Shown here one piece after another: positions 37,231-46,922 of a stretch of 64,000 nt of DNA. The notes beneath the pieces were generated by a model. That model ran no database searches, was not told the origin of the DNA, and saw only the letters and a list, made by a program, of their open reading frames with translations. Location: contig NZ_CANKYM010000001.1 of the NCBI RefSeq assembly GCF_947488185.1, forward strand, positions 930,001 to 994,000. The letters run 5' to 3'. This DNA is from an uncultured Roseobacter sp. Its GTDB lineage: Bacteria; Pseudomonadota; Alphaproteobacteria; Rhodobacterales; Rhodobacteraceae. The position numbers and the translations under genes are program-made. Numbering within the stretch: the first letter of the stretch is position 1; the number at the start of each line of letters is the position of its first letter.

Positions 37231-38592
37231 CTATTCTTCCAGCGCGCGGCGCAGCAATTCGAGGTCTTCGGCAATCTGGCCGTCCTGCGACTTCAGTTCT
37301 TCGATCCGCTTGACCCCGTGCATGACCGTGGTGTGGTCACGCCCGCCAAAACGGCGCCCGATCTCGGGCAGCGACCGGCTGGTCATCTTCTTGCACAGAT
37401 ACATCGCGACCTGCCGTGGCCGGGCATAGGACCGCAGGCGTTTGGGTCCGATCATGTCGGAAAGCCGTATGTTGTAGTGATCCGAGACCTTGCGCTGGAT
37501 TTCCTCGACCGTGATCTTGCGTTCCGAGGCGCGCAGCACGTCCGACAGGCAATCCTGCGTCAGTTCCATGTTGATCTCGCGCCCGACAAGCGAGGCAAAG
37601 GCAAAAAGCCGCGTCAACGCGCCCTCAAGCACACGCACGTTGGTCGAAATCCGGTGCGCGAGGAACTCAAGCACACCCGCTTCGACCTCAAGACCCGGAT
37701 AATTGGCGCGCTGCTGTTCAACCTTGCTCTGCAGGATGCCGAGCCGCAGCTCGTAGTCCGTCGGGTGCAGATCGACCACCAACCCGCATTGCAGACGCGA
37801 CTTCACGCGATCTTCAAGGTCCTTGATTTCGCCCGGTGCCCGGTCGGCGGAAATAATGATCTGCTTGTTTTGATCAACCAGCGCGTTGAACGTGTGAAAG
37901 AACTCCTCCTGCGTGGAATCCTTGCCCGCGATGAATTGCACGTCATCCACCATCAACACGTCAACGGACCGGAAGATTTCCTTGAAATCCATCATTTTAC
38001 GGTCCCGCAAAGCCTGAACAAAGCGATACATGAACTGCTCGGCCGAGAGGTAGAGGACATTCATTTCGGGACGACGCTGACGCAACTCATGAGCAATGGC
38101 ATGCATCAGGTGCGTTTTACCAAGGCCGACACCACCGTAGAGAAAGAGCGGATTGAATGTCACCGGCCCGCCTTCTGCCACGCGCCGCGCGGCGGCATGG
38201 GCCAACTCATTGGGCTTACCGACAACAAAAGTGTCGAATGTAAAGCGCTTGTCCAGTGGCGCGGTGGTCAGCGTGCCGGAGTTTGCGGGTTTCGCAGCAC
38301 GTGGTGCTACCGTTGGCTGGTCTTGCATTGCTGTCTCCTGTGCACCCACGGGTGCGGGCACGGCAAAGCACAGGCGGCGCACAGTAGGATCTTCTGTCTT
38401 CAGCTCATGTAGGATCAGATCCGCAAAGTTTTGGTTAACGTAGTTTCCCAGAAAGTTGGTCGGTACATCAAATGTTGCAATTCCATCGTTTGCGGCGCGA
38501 AACTCGATTGGCTCAATCCAATTCGTGTAGTTGTTTTGCCCTACGGTCTTCAGCAGTCTCTGCCTCAACTGCCCCCACTTTTCTTTAGTCAT
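37231..38592 (-). CDS. dnaA: Chromosomal replication initiator DnaA
   Basis: Origin-binding AAA+ ATPase that opens oriC and loads helicase. Domain I (KWGQLRQRLLKTVGQNNYTNWIEPIEF) is followed by a linker. Walker A GGVGLGKTHLMHA and sensor/ISM elements are in the middle (about 150-330). The C-terminal domain IV binds DnaA boxes, with MIGPKRLRSYARPRQVAMYLC and the signature GGRDHTTVMHGVKRIEEL. At 453 aa the length is normal. I found no DnaA-box cluster in the adjacent upstream DNA. Confidence 0.98.
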   Translation of the reverse strand: MTKEKWGQLRQRLLKTVGQNNYTNWIEPIEFRAANDGIATFDVPTNFLGNYVNQNFADLILHELKTEDPTVRRLCFAVPAPVGAQETAMQDQPTVAPRAAKPANSGTLTTAPLDKRFTFDTFVVGKPNELAHAAARRVAEGGPVTFNPLFLYGGVGLGKTHLMHAIAHELRQRRPEMNVLYLSAEQFMYRFVQALRDRKMMDFKEIFRSVDVLMVDDVQFIAGKDSTQEEFFHTFNALVDQNKQIIISADRAPGEIKDLEDRVKSRLQCGLVVDLHPTDYELRLGILQSKVEQQRANYPGLEVEAGVLEFLAHRISTNVRVLEGALTRLFAFASLVGREINMELTQDCLSDVLRASERKITVEEIQRKVSDHYNIRLSDMIGPKRLRSYARPRQVAMYLCKKMTSRSLPEIGRRFGGRDHTTVMHGVKRIEELKSQDGQIAEDLELLRRALEE

Positions 38593-39070
38593 GTTTGACC
38601 TGTTTTCCCTTTAGCGTTCCCAATTCCGGCGCAGCACCCATGTTTGGTATGCCCCACCGTCTCTATCTTCGTTCCGCAGGCATAGTTCTCCTGTCCCGCT
38701 CCCACACGGAAACAGGTGAACGTCCGACGGACATATACAGATTAGGCAAAGCCTGATCGAAATACGTTTCCGATTGCTCGGAAGCGCTACCCCGTCAGAC
38801 GACACCGTCCGCTCTTTTTTGACAGGGCAAAACGCTGTTTGCGCAGCTTTTGCAGACTGAAGGCGTTACGGTTACCCGCAGCGCCCAGTCCCTGATGTCA
38901 TAGTCTTCGCTGCAGTGCGAAGTGACCGATCAGAGCCTGTCCCCCCATGGCGAAATGAATCGCTATACACTGGTAGCAAGTTCGTGAGCGGCACGGCAAC
39001 TGAACTTCATTCTTGACTCTGAATTTTCAAAAAAGAATCTCCGGCCACGCGGAAAGAGTCTCATAAATGC
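38593..39070. other. Non-coding region between dnaA and the rpsT terminator
   Basis: This 478-nt stretch contains no open frame that looks coding. It is the expected place for dnaA promoters and sometimes oriC, but I find no sequence close to the DnaA-box consensus TTATCCACA on either strand and no long AT-rich array of repeats. A 64-codon frame on the minus strand (38611-38805) has no ribosome site or recognisable features and is left out. Confidence 0.6.
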
Positions 39071-39098
39071 AAAAAAGCGCCGAAGAATCGGCGCTTTT
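39071..39098 (-). terminator. Rho-independent terminator after rpsT
   Basis: On the minus strand a stem GCGCCGA / TCGGCGC with loop TTCT is followed by TTTTTTGC, 22-50 nt beyond the rpsT stop; flanking A and T runs extend the pairing. Confidence 0.9.
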
Positions 39099-39119
39099 CA
39101 TCGCTGTTTTTGGGGAGCG

Positions 39120-39383
39120 TTACCCCAGTGCTTTGACGCGTGCAGACAGACGGGAGACTTTCCGCGCTGCAGTATTTTTGTGGAAGACACCTTTTGTCAC
39201 ACCACGCATCAATTCGGGTTGTGCTGCTTTCAGAGCGCTTGCCGCGGCGTCCTTGTCTCCGGAAGCAATCGCTTCCTCGACTTTGCGCAGATAGGTACGG
39301 ATGCGCGAACGACGCGCTTTGTTGACTTGAAAGCGGGCCTCGTTCTGACGGGCGCGTTTCTTGGACTGTGGCGAATTGGCCAT
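39120..39383 (-). CDS. rpsT: 30S ribosomal protein S20
   Basis: Primary binding protein of the 16S rRNA 5' domain, 87 aa. The typical basic helical sequence begins [36 protein letters not shown] and ends in [23 protein letters not shown]. It stands alone with its own terminator and a likely promoter. It sits next to dnaA, as in many alphaproteobacteria. Confidence 0.98.
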   Translation of the reverse strand: MANSPQSKKRARQNEARFQVNKARRSRIRTYLRKVEEAIASGDKDAAASALKAAQPELMRGVTKGVFHKNTAARKVSRLSARVKALG

Positions 39384-39504
39384 GTGTGCGTCACCTTTTC
39401 TAAGGGTTCAATGTGTCTCGATTGCACGGTGCCCCCCGTTTCGGTTGATATTCAACCAAAGGTGATTCTAGCCAAAGCGGGCTGCACGCGCATGTATCGG
39501 GCGC

Positions 39505-39532
39505 TCTATAAAGAAGCTGGCAGGATTTGCAA
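39505..39532 (-). promoter_or_regulatory. Candidate sigma-70 promoter for rpsT
   Basis: On the minus strand TTGCAA (39527-39532) and TATAGA (39505-39510) are 16 bp apart, each matching four of six consensus positions, about 120 nt before the rpsT start. Confidence 0.4.
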
Positions 39533-39541
39533 ACGGCAAAT

Positions 39542-40624
39542 TCAGTCCGGTGCGGGGGCCTTCTTGGGCAGGACAAGCCGGAATTCGGTTTCGATTTCGT
39601 CGGAGGTCACGCTCAATGTCCCCCCATGTCCCAAGGCGATTTGTTTGGCGATGAACAACCCCAACCCCAGCCCGTTCTGGGATTGTCGCAGCTCGGCGCG
39701 GGTGAAGGGTTCGAACAGCTTTTCCTGCGCCGCTTGTGGGATCGGTTTCCCGAAATTCGCGACGGTCAGAACAAGATTTTTGCCTTCGTCAAAGGCGCGG
39801 ACACGAACGGGTTCATCCTGGTCGCCGTGAAAAACCGCGTTTGAGACAAGGTTCGACAGCAACTGGCCGATCCGGTCTCCGTCACACTGCACGTTGTCGA
39901 GAAAGTGAAAGTCTTCGATGATAGTCGTATCAGGATTGGACAACCGAATTTCCTGAACCACCTGCGCCAGAATGGGTGTCAGCTCAACAGTCTGCTTCGG
40001 GGCGATCCCGATATCCCCGCCAAGACGCGCCCGCGCAAAATCCATGACGTCGGAGATGAGCGCCGTCATCCGACCCAGTGATAACTCCGCCGTCGTCAAC
40101 AGCCTGCGTGACTTTTCCGTCTGTTCCTGCCGCAACGCGGTCCAGATTGCGGAACTGACCGCTGCAATCGGGGTGCGCAGGTCATGGCTCAGCACCGCGA
40201 TGAACTGCTCGCGCAGCTGCGCTTCGTCTTCTCTGGTCCGGAGCGACTTTTCGTTGTCCTTGGCGTCTGTGATGTCGCGGGCGCTGCAAAAGAACAGGTT
40301 TTCCTCGGGCACCGCGTTCCAGGACAGCCAACGATAACTACCGTCCTTATGCTGGTACCTGTTTTCGAAATTCAGGATGGGTTCACCGTTCTGAATATCG
40401 ACAAAGGCCTGTTCGGTTTTCGGGATATCATCGGGGTGAATAAAGTCGAAAAACTTCCTGTTTTCAATATCTTCGGGCAGTCGGCCGAGTGTCGTGAACC
40501 AGGCTGGATTCGTATCGGTGAACACACCGGATTTGTCGAGAATGCCCAACAGGTCCGGGGTGACCCGCCATGTCAGACTGTATCTGTCTATCTTTCCAAC
40601 CACCTGCGGCTCGCATCTATTCAA
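39542..40624 (-). CDS. PAS-domain sensor histidine kinase (orphan)
   Basis: A 360-residue cytoplasmic kinase with a PAS domain at about residues 17-120 (FTDTNPAWFTTLGRLPEDIE and the PAC-type YRWLSWNAVPEENLFFCSARDITDAK). The DHp H-box has His147 (AVLSHDLRTPIAAV). The C-terminal HATPase has N-box LSNLVSNAVFHGD and G-box GLGLGLFIAKQIALGHGG. There is no transmembrane segment, and no response-regulator gene is next to it. It lies upstream of rpsT on the same strand, divergent from nothing obvious. Confidence 0.92.
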   Translation of the reverse strand: MNRCEPQVVGKIDRYSLTWRVTPDLLGILDKSGVFTDTNPAWFTTLGRLPEDIENRKFFDFIHPDDIPKTEQAFVDIQNGEPILNFENRYQHKDGSYRWLSWNAVPEENLFFCSARDITDAKDNEKSLRTREDEAQLREQFIAVLSHDLRTPIAAVSSAIWTALRQEQTEKSRRLLTTAELSLGRMTALISDVMDFARARLGGDIGIAPKQTVELTPILAQVVQEIRLSNPDTTIIEDFHFLDNVQCDGDRIGQLLSNLVSNAVFHGDQDEPVRVRAFDEGKNLVLTVANFGKPIPQAAQEKLFEPFTRAELRQSQNGLGLGLFIAKQIALGHGGTLSVTSDEIETEFRLVLPKKAPAPD

Positions 40625-40745
40625 CCTAAGGACGAATTCTTACGGATGCCCATATCAAAAATCAACGTTGACCTTTTGCAGTAGAATGTAATGGCCAGGG
40701 ATGTCTTTCGAGGAGTCCTGCGTTGCTCAAGCGGCCGCGTAGCGC

Positions 40746-41522
40746 CTACTTGTCGCGAAATTGAGCTTCGCGCTTTTCCAGAAAGGCGGACATGCCTTCG
40801 GATTGGTCTTCGGTGGCAAAAAGCGAATGGAACATCCGCCGCTCGAAAAGCAGGCCCTCGCGCAGCGGCACTTCATAGGCACGGTTGACGGCTTCTTTGA
40901 CAACCATCACGGAGACCATCGATTTTTCGGCGATTTTTTGTGCAGCACTATGTGCTTCTTCCAGCAGTTTCTTGCACGCCACCACGCGGGAGACGAGACC
41001 GGACCGCTCCGCCTCTTCCGCGTCCATGAACCGACCCGTCAGGTTCATGTCCATCGCCTTGGATTTGCCGACAATGCGGGTCAGCCGTTGCGTTCCGCCA
41101 ATGCCCGCAACCACGCCCAGATTGATTTCCGGCTGGCCAAACTTGGCGGTGTCCGAGCAGATGATGAAATCACACATCATCGCCAGTTCACAGCCGCCGC
41201 CCAGAGCGTATCCTGACACAGCGGCGATAATGGGCTTGCGCACCCGCATGATCTGGTCGGTCTCAGGCGTGAACAGATCCCCGGAAAACGCTTCGACAAA
41301 GGTCTTGTCCTTCATCATCGCGATGTCCGCGCCCGCGGCAAAGGCTTTCTCAGACCCGGTGATGATGATGCACCGGACCTTCTCGTTGGCCTGCGCCTCT
41401 GCCAGCGCGTCGGCCAGTTCTTTCATCAACTCGTCATTCAGCGCATTCAATGCATCGGGCCGGTTCAGCGTGATCTGTGCGACATGGTTCTCTACGTCAA
41501 CGATGATCGTCTCATAGGCCAT
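40746..41522 (-). CDS. Enoyl-CoA hydratase
   Basis: A 258-residue crotonase-family enzyme, probably short-chain enoyl-CoA hydratase of fatty acid degradation. The oxyanion-hole motif [11 protein letters not shown] is present. The two catalytic glutamates are in the canonical places, [12 protein letters not shown] and [20 protein letters not shown], which distinguishes it from the other crotonase near 31 kb. Gene order enoyl-CoA hydratase / mutM / ubiE / ubiB is seen in related genomes. Confidence 0.94.
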   Translation of the reverse strand: MAYETIIVDVENHVAQITLNRPDALNALNDELMKELADALAEAQANEKVRCIIITGSEKAFAAGADIAMMKDKTFVEAFSGDLFTPETDQIMRVRKPIIAAVSGYALGGGCELAMMCDFIICSDTAKFGQPEINLGVVAGIGGTQRLTRIVGKSKAMDMNLTGRFMDAEEAERSGLVSRVVACKKLLEEAHSAAQKIAEKSMVSVMVVKEAVNRAYEVPLREGLLFERRMFHSLFATEDQSEGMSAFLEKREAQFRDK

Positions 41523-41586
41523 TGAAAGGAGCTCTCGATTGTTGTCTGGAACTTCGACTCAATACCATGCGCACCCGAGGTTCAAG

Positions 41587-42438
41587 CTATCTTTGGCATT
41601 GCGCGCAGAAGAAAGATGAGCGTCCCGATTGCACGATTCGCCCAATGACGCCGGGGCAATCGGGGGTACGGCAAGGCGCTCCTTCGCGGCCATAGACGTC
41701 AAAGTTGTGCTGGAAATATCCAAGCTCGCCATCGGCTTGCCGAAAATCGCGCAGGGACGAACCGCCCGCCTCAATGGCCTCTGACAGCACTGCGCGAATG
41801 ATCGGAACAAGCCCGGCAACCCGGGGGGCAGAAATACGCCCCGCTTTGCGTGTCGGCCTGATTTTTGCGCGATAGAGGGCTTCGCATACGTAGATGTTGC
41901 CCAGTCCCGCAACAATTCTCTGGTCGAGCAAGGCTGATTTCACCGGGCTCATCTTGCCCCTGAAGGCGTCGATCAGATGCGCCTCGTGAAAGTCATTGCC
42001 CAGGGGTTCCGGCCCCAGAACAGACAGCAGCTTGTGGTGCTCCGCACCTTGCGTCGGCATCAGATCCATCGCCCCGAACCGTCGCGGGTCGTTAAAGGTG
42101 ATCCGCGCGCCGTTCTCCATATGCAGGACAACATGGTCGTGTTTCTCCGGGGCAGGGTGGTCATGCACGAATTGCCCCAACGGATCACCCGACACCAGCA
42201 TCCGACCCGACATGCCAAGATGAATGAGCAGTGTTTCACCAGAACTCAGATCGGCCAGAATATACTTCGAGCGCCGCCGCAACTGTTCCACGCGCTGTCC
42301 GGTGAGCCGATCTGCCATGCTCTCAGGAAAGGGCCAGCGCAGATCAGGTCGATTGACCTCGGCCTTCTCAATCCGCACGCCCTGCATGGCCGGGGTCAGC
42401 CCGCGCCGGACGGTCTCAACTTCGGGCAGTTCGGGCAT
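41587..42438 (-). CDS. mutM: Formamidopyrimidine-DNA glycosylase
   Basis: Base-excision repair enzyme that removes 8-oxoguanine and formamidopyrimidines and cuts the abasic site. The N-terminus is [14 protein letters not shown]; Pro2 and Glu3 are the catalytic residues after Met removal, which fixes the start over a start 12 codons upstream. The helix-two-turn-helix is in the middle, and the C-terminal zinc finger holds four cysteines (CRTPDC and FFCAQCQR). Length 283 aa is normal. Divergent from ubiE. Confidence 0.97.
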   Translation of the reverse strand: MPELPEVETVRRGLTPAMQGVRIEKAEVNRPDLRWPFPESMADRLTGQRVEQLRRRSKYILADLSSGETLLIHLGMSGRMLVSGDPLGQFVHDHPAPEKHDHVVLHMENGARITFNDPRRFGAMDLMPTQGAEHHKLLSVLGPEPLGNDFHEAHLIDAFRGKMSPVKSALLDQRIVAGLGNIYVCEALYRAKIRPTRKAGRISAPRVAGLVPIIRAVLSEAIEAGGSSLRDFRQADGELGYFQHNFDVYGREGAPCRTPDCPGVIGRIVQSGRSSFFCAQCQR

Positions 42439-42525
42439 CTTGTCTCCCTGTGACGAAAGGGCCGCATTGTGCATGGCTCTCAGAGCCCTATAACAAAGCG
42501 CGAAGCGCAGGGACTACAAGAGCCG

Positions 42526-43278
42526 ATGACAGATACCAAAGACAAAACCACCCACTTCGGGTTCGAGACTGTTCCCGAGGGTGAAAAGGCCGGACGCGTG
42601 CAGGGCGTTTTCTCCTCCGTCGCCAGCAAATACGACATCATGAACGATGTGATGTCGGGCGGCATTCACCGGCTCTGGAAAGACGCGATGATGGATTGGC
42701 TTGCGCCGCGCCCCGGGCAAAAGCTGCTCGACGTGGCGGGCGGCACAGGCGACATCTCGTTCCGGTTCCTCAAACGCGCCGGCTTCGGTCACGCCTCCGT
42801 GCTCGACCTGACAGAGCCGATGCTGGTCGAAGGACGCCAGCGCGCCGAGGCCGCACAGATGCAGGACAGCCTCGATTGGGTGGTGGGTGATGCGATGGCG
42901 CTGCCCTTCGAAGACAACAGTTTTGATGTCTACACCATCAGCTTCGGCATCCGGAACGTAACCCGCCCACAGGACGCGCTGCATGAGGCTTACCGCGTGC
43001 TCAAACCCGGCGGTCGGTGCATGGTGCTCGAATTCAGCCAACTACCCAACCCCGCGATGCAAAAGGCCTATGACCTCTACAGTTTCAACGTGATCCCACG
43101 CATGGGCCAGATCATCGCAAACGATCGCGATAGCTACCAATACCTCGTCGAATCGATCCGCAACTTCCCCGATCAGGAAAGCTTCCTCGCCATGATCCGC
43201 GATGCAGGCTTCGAAAACGCCAAATACCGCAATCTGACCATGGGCGTGGCCTGCCTGCATTCGGGCTGGAAGCTGTGA
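42526..43278 (+). CDS. ubiE: Demethylmenaquinone/ubiquinone methyltransferase UbiE
   Basis: SAM-dependent C-methyltransferase for ubiquinone (and menaquinone) synthesis. The start [41 protein letters not shown] is typical. Motif [15 protein letters not shown] and the C-terminal [10 protein letters not shown] are the SAM site. At 250 aa it has the normal length. The open frame continues upstream, but conserved residues begin at this ATG. ubiB follows on the same strand. Confidence 0.97.
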   Translation: MTDTKDKTTHFGFETVPEGEKAGRVQGVFSSVASKYDIMNDVMSGGIHRLWKDAMMDWLAPRPGQKLLDVAGGTGDISFRFLKRAGFGHASVLDLTEPMLVEGRQRAEAAQMQDSLDWVVGDAMALPFEDNSFDVYTISFGIRNVTRPQDALHEAYRVLKPGGRCMVLEFSQLPNPAMQKAYDLYSFNVIPRMGQIIANDRDSYQYLVESIRNFPDQESFLAMIRDAGFENAKYRNLTMGVACLHSGWKL

Positions 43279-43312
43279 CGCCGCGCGCCCCTCTTCATTG
43301 TTCCGTCAATAT

Positions 43313-43341
43313 GCCGGGGGATCGGGGGCAGCGCCCCCGGC
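43313..43341. other. GC-rich hairpin between ubiE and ubiB
   Basis: A tight stem CGGGGGC-AGC-GCCCCCG (43323-43339) can also pair as an outer stem GCCGGGGG / CCCCCGGC. No uridine run follows, so it is not a standard terminator. It may be a dispersed GC-rich repeat. Confidence 0.5.
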
Positions 43342-43382
43342 GGGTCGCCTCGCGCCCGCACGGCGATACCAGAGGATAACCC

Positions 43383-44930
43383 ATGCGTGGTCCCCACAAC
43401 ATCTGGCGGCTCATCCGCACCGGTGCCACGCTGGAACGTACGGGCGCCATGAATGTCGTGCTCGACGCTTTCGAAGCGCCGCCGACCTTGCGATTTGTCG
43501 CCCGCACGCTGGGTCTGCCGTTCAAATGGCTGGGGTACAAGGGCGATCCGGCGATGCCGCCCGCCACCCGCGCCCTCACCGCGCTCGGCCCCGCCTACAT
43601 CAAGTTCGGCCAGATTCTCTCGACCCGCCCCGACGTCGTGGGCGACGAGCTGGCGCTGCAACTGCGCGTCCTGCAGGACAAACTGCCGCCCTTTTCGGTG
43701 CAGGAAGCCAAGGAGGAGGTGCAGCGCGAATTAGGCATGCCCGTCGATCAGATGTTTTCCGAGTTCAGCGAACCGGTCGCGGCGGCGTCGATTGCCCAGG
43801 TGCACAAAGCCACCTTAGCCAGCACCGGCGAGGCCGTCGCCGTCAAGGTCCTGCGCCCGGGCATCGAAAAGGCGTTTCGCAAAGACGTTGACGCCTTCTA
43901 CCTTGCGGCGCGCATGGTGGAGATTTTCTCGCCGGGCTCCCGCCGCCTGCGTCCGATGGAGGTGATCGAACACTTCGATGGTGTCGTGCGTGGCGAATTG
44001 GACCTGCGTCTGGAATCCTCTGCCGCGTCCGAATTCGCGGCCAATACCAAAGACGACGCCGGGTTTCAGCTACCACAGATGAAGTGGGAGTATTCCGCCC
44101 GCCGCGTCATGACGCTGGGCTGGGCGGATGGTGCCCCGATGGGCGACAATGATGCGATTGACGCGGCAGGGCATGATCGTGTGGCGCTCAGCGAACGCGT
44201 GTTGCAACTCTTCCTCAACCACGCGCTGCGGGACGGCTACTTCCACGCGGACATGCACCAGGGCAACCTCAAGGTCGCGCCCAATGGCGATATCGTTGCC
44301 TATGACTTCGGCATCATGGGACACATCGACGAATACACCCGCCGGGTCTATGCGGAGATCCTCTTTGGTTTCATCCGCAAGGATTACAAACGCGTGGCCG
44401 AGGTGCATTTCGAGGCCGGTTACGTGCCTGCTGACAAGGATGTGGATGAATTCGCCCGTGCGCTGCGTGCCGTTGGGGAGCCGATTTTCGGCATGGATGC
44501 GTCCAAGATTTCAATGGGCCGTCTGCTGAACTACCTCTTCGAGGTGACCGAACGCTTCGGCATGGAAACGCGGACCGAACTGATCCTGCTGCAACGTACG
44601 ATGGTGGTGGTCGAAGGAGTGGCGCGTTCACTCAACCCGCAGATGAATATCTGGCAGGTCGCGGCCCCCATCGTGACCGACTACATTTCCAAATCCATCG
44701 GACCCAAAGCGGTACTGAGCGACCTGACAAAAACCGCACGTGTTGTTGCCCGGTTTGGTCCGAGATTGCCGGGGATGGTCGAGGCTGCGCTGGTCCGTCA
44801 GAGCAACCCGGAAGAGCTCGCGTCGAAACCTGGTTTGATGCAAAGGGTTCTCCTGGCGATCGTGTTCGGGATCGCCATTGGTACCGGTGCCACGCTCACG
44901 CTAGTTCTCGTGGATTTGACGTTCTTCTAA
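43383..44930 (+). CDS. ubiB: UbiB-type ubiquinone biosynthesis kinase-like protein
   Basis: Membrane-anchored atypical kinase/ATPase required for ubiquinone synthesis. The KxGQ motif (YIKFGQILSTRPD) is near residue 75 and the Ala-rich nucleotide loop (PVAAASIAQVHKA) near 135. The catalytic segment FHADMHQGNLKV and metal-binding YDFGIMG follow in the kinase fold. A C-terminal hydrophobic hairpin (VLLAIVFGIAIGTGATLTLVLVDLTFF) anchors it. Length 515 aa is normal. Follows ubiE by about 100 nt containing a GC-rich hairpin. Confidence 0.96.
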   Translation: MRGPHNIWRLIRTGATLERTGAMNVVLDAFEAPPTLRFVARTLGLPFKWLGYKGDPAMPPATRALTALGPAYIKFGQILSTRPDVVGDELALQLRVLQDKLPPFSVQEAKEEVQRELGMPVDQMFSEFSEPVAAASIAQVHKATLASTGEAVAVKVLRPGIEKAFRKDVDAFYLAARMVEIFSPGSRRLRPMEVIEHFDGVVRGELDLRLESSAASEFAANTKDDAGFQLPQMKWEYSARRVMTLGWADGAPMGDNDAIDAAGHDRVALSERVLQLFLNHALRDGYFHADMHQGNLKVAPNGDIVAYDFGIMGHIDEYTRRVYAEILFGFIRKDYKRVAEVHFEAGYVPADKDVDEFARALRAVGEPIFGMDASKISMGRLLNYLFEVTERFGMETRTELILLQRTMVVVEGVARSLNPQMNIWQVAAPIVTDYISKSIGPKAVLSDLTKTARVVARFGPRLPGMVEAALVRQSNPEELASKPGLMQRVLLAIVFGIAIGTGATLTLVLVDLTFF

Positions 44931-44959
44931 GACTGTAGCGGCGGCTTGGCTGTCGCCGA

Positions 44960-46138
44960 CTACAAACGCTCAATGGCCAGGGCAATGCCCTGACCGCCGC
45001 CAATACACATCGTGATCAACGCCTTGGACCCCTGAATGCGTTCCAGCTCATAGAGCGCCTTGACCGTGATGATCGCGCCCGTCGCGCCAACCGGGTGGCC
45101 CAAGGCAATCGCACCGCCGTTGGGGTTCACCTTCGCGGGGTCAAAACCGAGGTTTTTGCTGACCGCCAGCGCCTGTGCGGCAAAGGCCTCGTTGCTTTCG
45201 ATCACATCGAAATCGCTGGCCTGCAGGCCGGTCCGCGCCAACAGGTTTTCCACCGCCGGGACCGGTCCAATGCCCATGACCTCGGGTCGTACACCCGCAT
45301 GCGCATACCCCAGGATGCGGGCCCTCGGTTTCAGCCCGGCCTTCTCGGCGGCCTCCGCCGTGGCCAGAACCAGCGCGCCGGCGCCATCGTTGATCCCACT
45401 GGCATTGCCCGCCGTCACGGAGCCATCTTTCTGGAACACCGCGCGCAGACCGGAGAGCGCCTCCGCTGTCGTCGCCTTGGGGTGTTCATCTGTCTCGAAG
45501 GCAACCATGTCGCGCTTGACCCGTACCTCTACCGGTGTGATTTGCCCGGCAAAATGGCCCGCTTCGATGGCCGCTGCCGCCCGCGTCTGGCTCTCCAGCG
45601 CAAAGGCGTCCTGCTGTTCCCGTGTGATGTCGTGCTCTGCCGCGACGTTCTCCGCCGTGACCCCCATATGACCGGTGCCAAAGGGGCAGTTGAGCGCGCC
45701 CAGCATCATATCCAGCGTTTTGATGTCGCCCATCTTCGCGCCCCAGCGCTGCTGCGGCACGATGAAGGGAGAACGGGACATATTCTCCGCCCCGCCTGCC
45801 AGACCAAACTCGGCGTCGCCCAGCATCAGCGATTGCACGACCGAGACAATTGCCTGCACGCCGGAGCCGCACAAGCGGTTCACATTCATCGCGGGCACCG
45901 TGTCCGGCACGCCCGCTTGCATTGCGGCGACACGGCTGAGGTACATATCCCGCGGCTCGGTGTTGATCACATGTCCAAAGGCCACATGGCCGATCTGTGC
46001 ACCGTCCACACCCGACCGCTCCAGCGCCGCCTTGGCCGCAACCGTGCCCAGGTCGATGGGCGGCGTTCCTGCCAGGGCGCCCCCAAATGTGCCGATGGCG
46101 GTGCGTGCTCCGTCCAGTATCACGATGTCTTTGGTCAT
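44960..46138 (-). CDS. Acetyl-CoA C-acyltransferase (thiolase)
   Basis: Thiolase that condenses or cleaves acetyl-CoA and acyl-CoA, for beta-oxidation or the first step of polyhydroxybutyrate synthesis. The active site Cys is in NRLCGSGVQAIVS near residue 88. The His motif is in GGAIALGHPVGATGA, and the C-terminal cysteine motif is MCIGGGQGIALAI. The start MTKDIVILDGARTAIGTFGG gives 392 aa; the frame continues 20 codons upstream without homology. Acetyl-CoA acetyltransferase is likely, but specificity is not provable from sequence. Confidence 0.94.
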   Translation of the reverse strand: MTKDIVILDGARTAIGTFGGALAGTPPIDLGTVAAKAALERSGVDGAQIGHVAFGHVINTEPRDMYLSRVAAMQAGVPDTVPAMNVNRLCGSGVQAIVSVVQSLMLGDAEFGLAGGAENMSRSPFIVPQQRWGAKMGDIKTLDMMLGALNCPFGTGHMGVTAENVAAEHDITREQQDAFALESQTRAAAAIEAGHFAGQITPVEVRVKRDMVAFETDEHPKATTAEALSGLRAVFQKDGSVTAGNASGINDGAGALVLATAEAAEKAGLKPRARILGYAHAGVRPEVMGIGPVPAVENLLARTGLQASDFDVIESNEAFAAQALAVSKNLGFDPAKVNPNGGAIALGHPVGATGAIITVKALYELERIQGSKALITMCIGGGQGIALAIERL

Positions 46139-46262
46139 GGCGGCCTCCCCGGTTGATCCTCTGCACCTTATGTTGGCGCAAAGCGCGGTTGTCAGCAACG
46201 ACGTCCCGTCAGCGCCGCAGTTTCAATTGACAACAATCCTGCACATCGGCGATGTCTCCGAT

Positions 46263-46829
46263 ATGACGGAAACCGATAATGCCATCCTGACGCAATTGCC
46301 CGCCCGGCTCAAAGCGGCGCGGCGTGCGCAGGATCTGTCACTGGATGCGGTGGCCAAGCTGTCGGGCGTGTCGCGTTCCATGGTCAGCCAGATCGAACGG
46401 GGCGAAAGCAGCCCGACGATTGCAACGCTGTGGAACCTGACGCGGGCGCTGCAGGTCGATTTCGCAGGGCTGCTTGACGGTGCCTCGGACGTTGCGCAGA
46501 TCGAAACGCTGCGGGCTGCAGAGGTGCCCACCATCGACAATCTTGGCTCCGGCTGCCGTATTCGCATCCTGTCCCCGCCCGAGGACGCAGGACGGCATGA
46601 GGTCTATGAACTGACGATCGCCAAAGGAGGTATGCTCGACAGCCAACCCCATGCGCGGGGCGCGCGTGAACATCTGACCGTGATCGATGGCGCGGTGACG
46701 GTCACCAGCGGTGAGGTGTCGAGTACGCTGAACGTAGGCGATACTGCGCGCTATGCTGCGGATGTGACGCATAGGATCGCCGCGGAAACGGGCGACGTCC
46801 GGGCCTTTCTCGTCGTGCAGAATGCTTGA
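46263..46829 (+). CDS. XRE-cupin transcriptional regulator
   Basis: A 188-residue regulator: N-terminal helix-turn-helix (about 12-66, LSLDAVAKLSGVSRSMVSQIERGESSPTIATLWNLTRAL) and a C-terminal cupin (about 110-185, GGMLDSQPHARGAREHLTVIDGAVTVTSGE). The open frame extends far upstream, but this ATG begins the recognisable protein. It lies 93 nt before kbl on the same strand, next to an inverted repeat. It could repress or activate kbl-tdh in response to a small molecule bound by the cupin, which is an inference from position. Confidence 0.9.
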   Translation: MTETDNAILTQLPARLKAARRAQDLSLDAVAKLSGVSRSMVSQIERGESSPTIATLWNLTRALQVDFAGLLDGASDVAQIETLRAAEVPTIDNLGSGCRIRILSPPEDAGRHEVYELTIAKGGMLDSQPHARGAREHLTVIDGAVTVTSGEVSSTLNVGDTARYAADVTHRIAAETGDVRAFLVVQNA

Positions 46830-46831
46830 TA

Positions 46832-46879
46832 TCCGAAATACCGGAAAAAATCCGCTATCATGAAATCCCCTATTTCGGA
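46832..46879 (+). promoter_or_regulatory. Inverted repeat before kbl, candidate operator
   Basis: TCCGAAATA (46832-46840) and TATTTCGGA (46871-46879) are perfect 9-bp inverse copies separated by 30 nt, lying between the XRE-cupin gene and kbl. A site for the adjacent regulator is plausible. Confidence 0.45.
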
Positions 46880-46922
46880 GGCGCATCCGTTATGTTAGAT
46901 GGATGGCAAAAGGAGTCTCATC

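Noticed and set aside
38611..38805. 64-codon frame on the minus strand upstream of dnaA
   Set aside because: No ribosome site, no recognisable composition, and it lies in the leader region where non-coding DNA is expected.
45095..46156. 353-codon frame opposite the thiolase
   Set aside because: Shadow of the thiolase gene, which has the complete active site.
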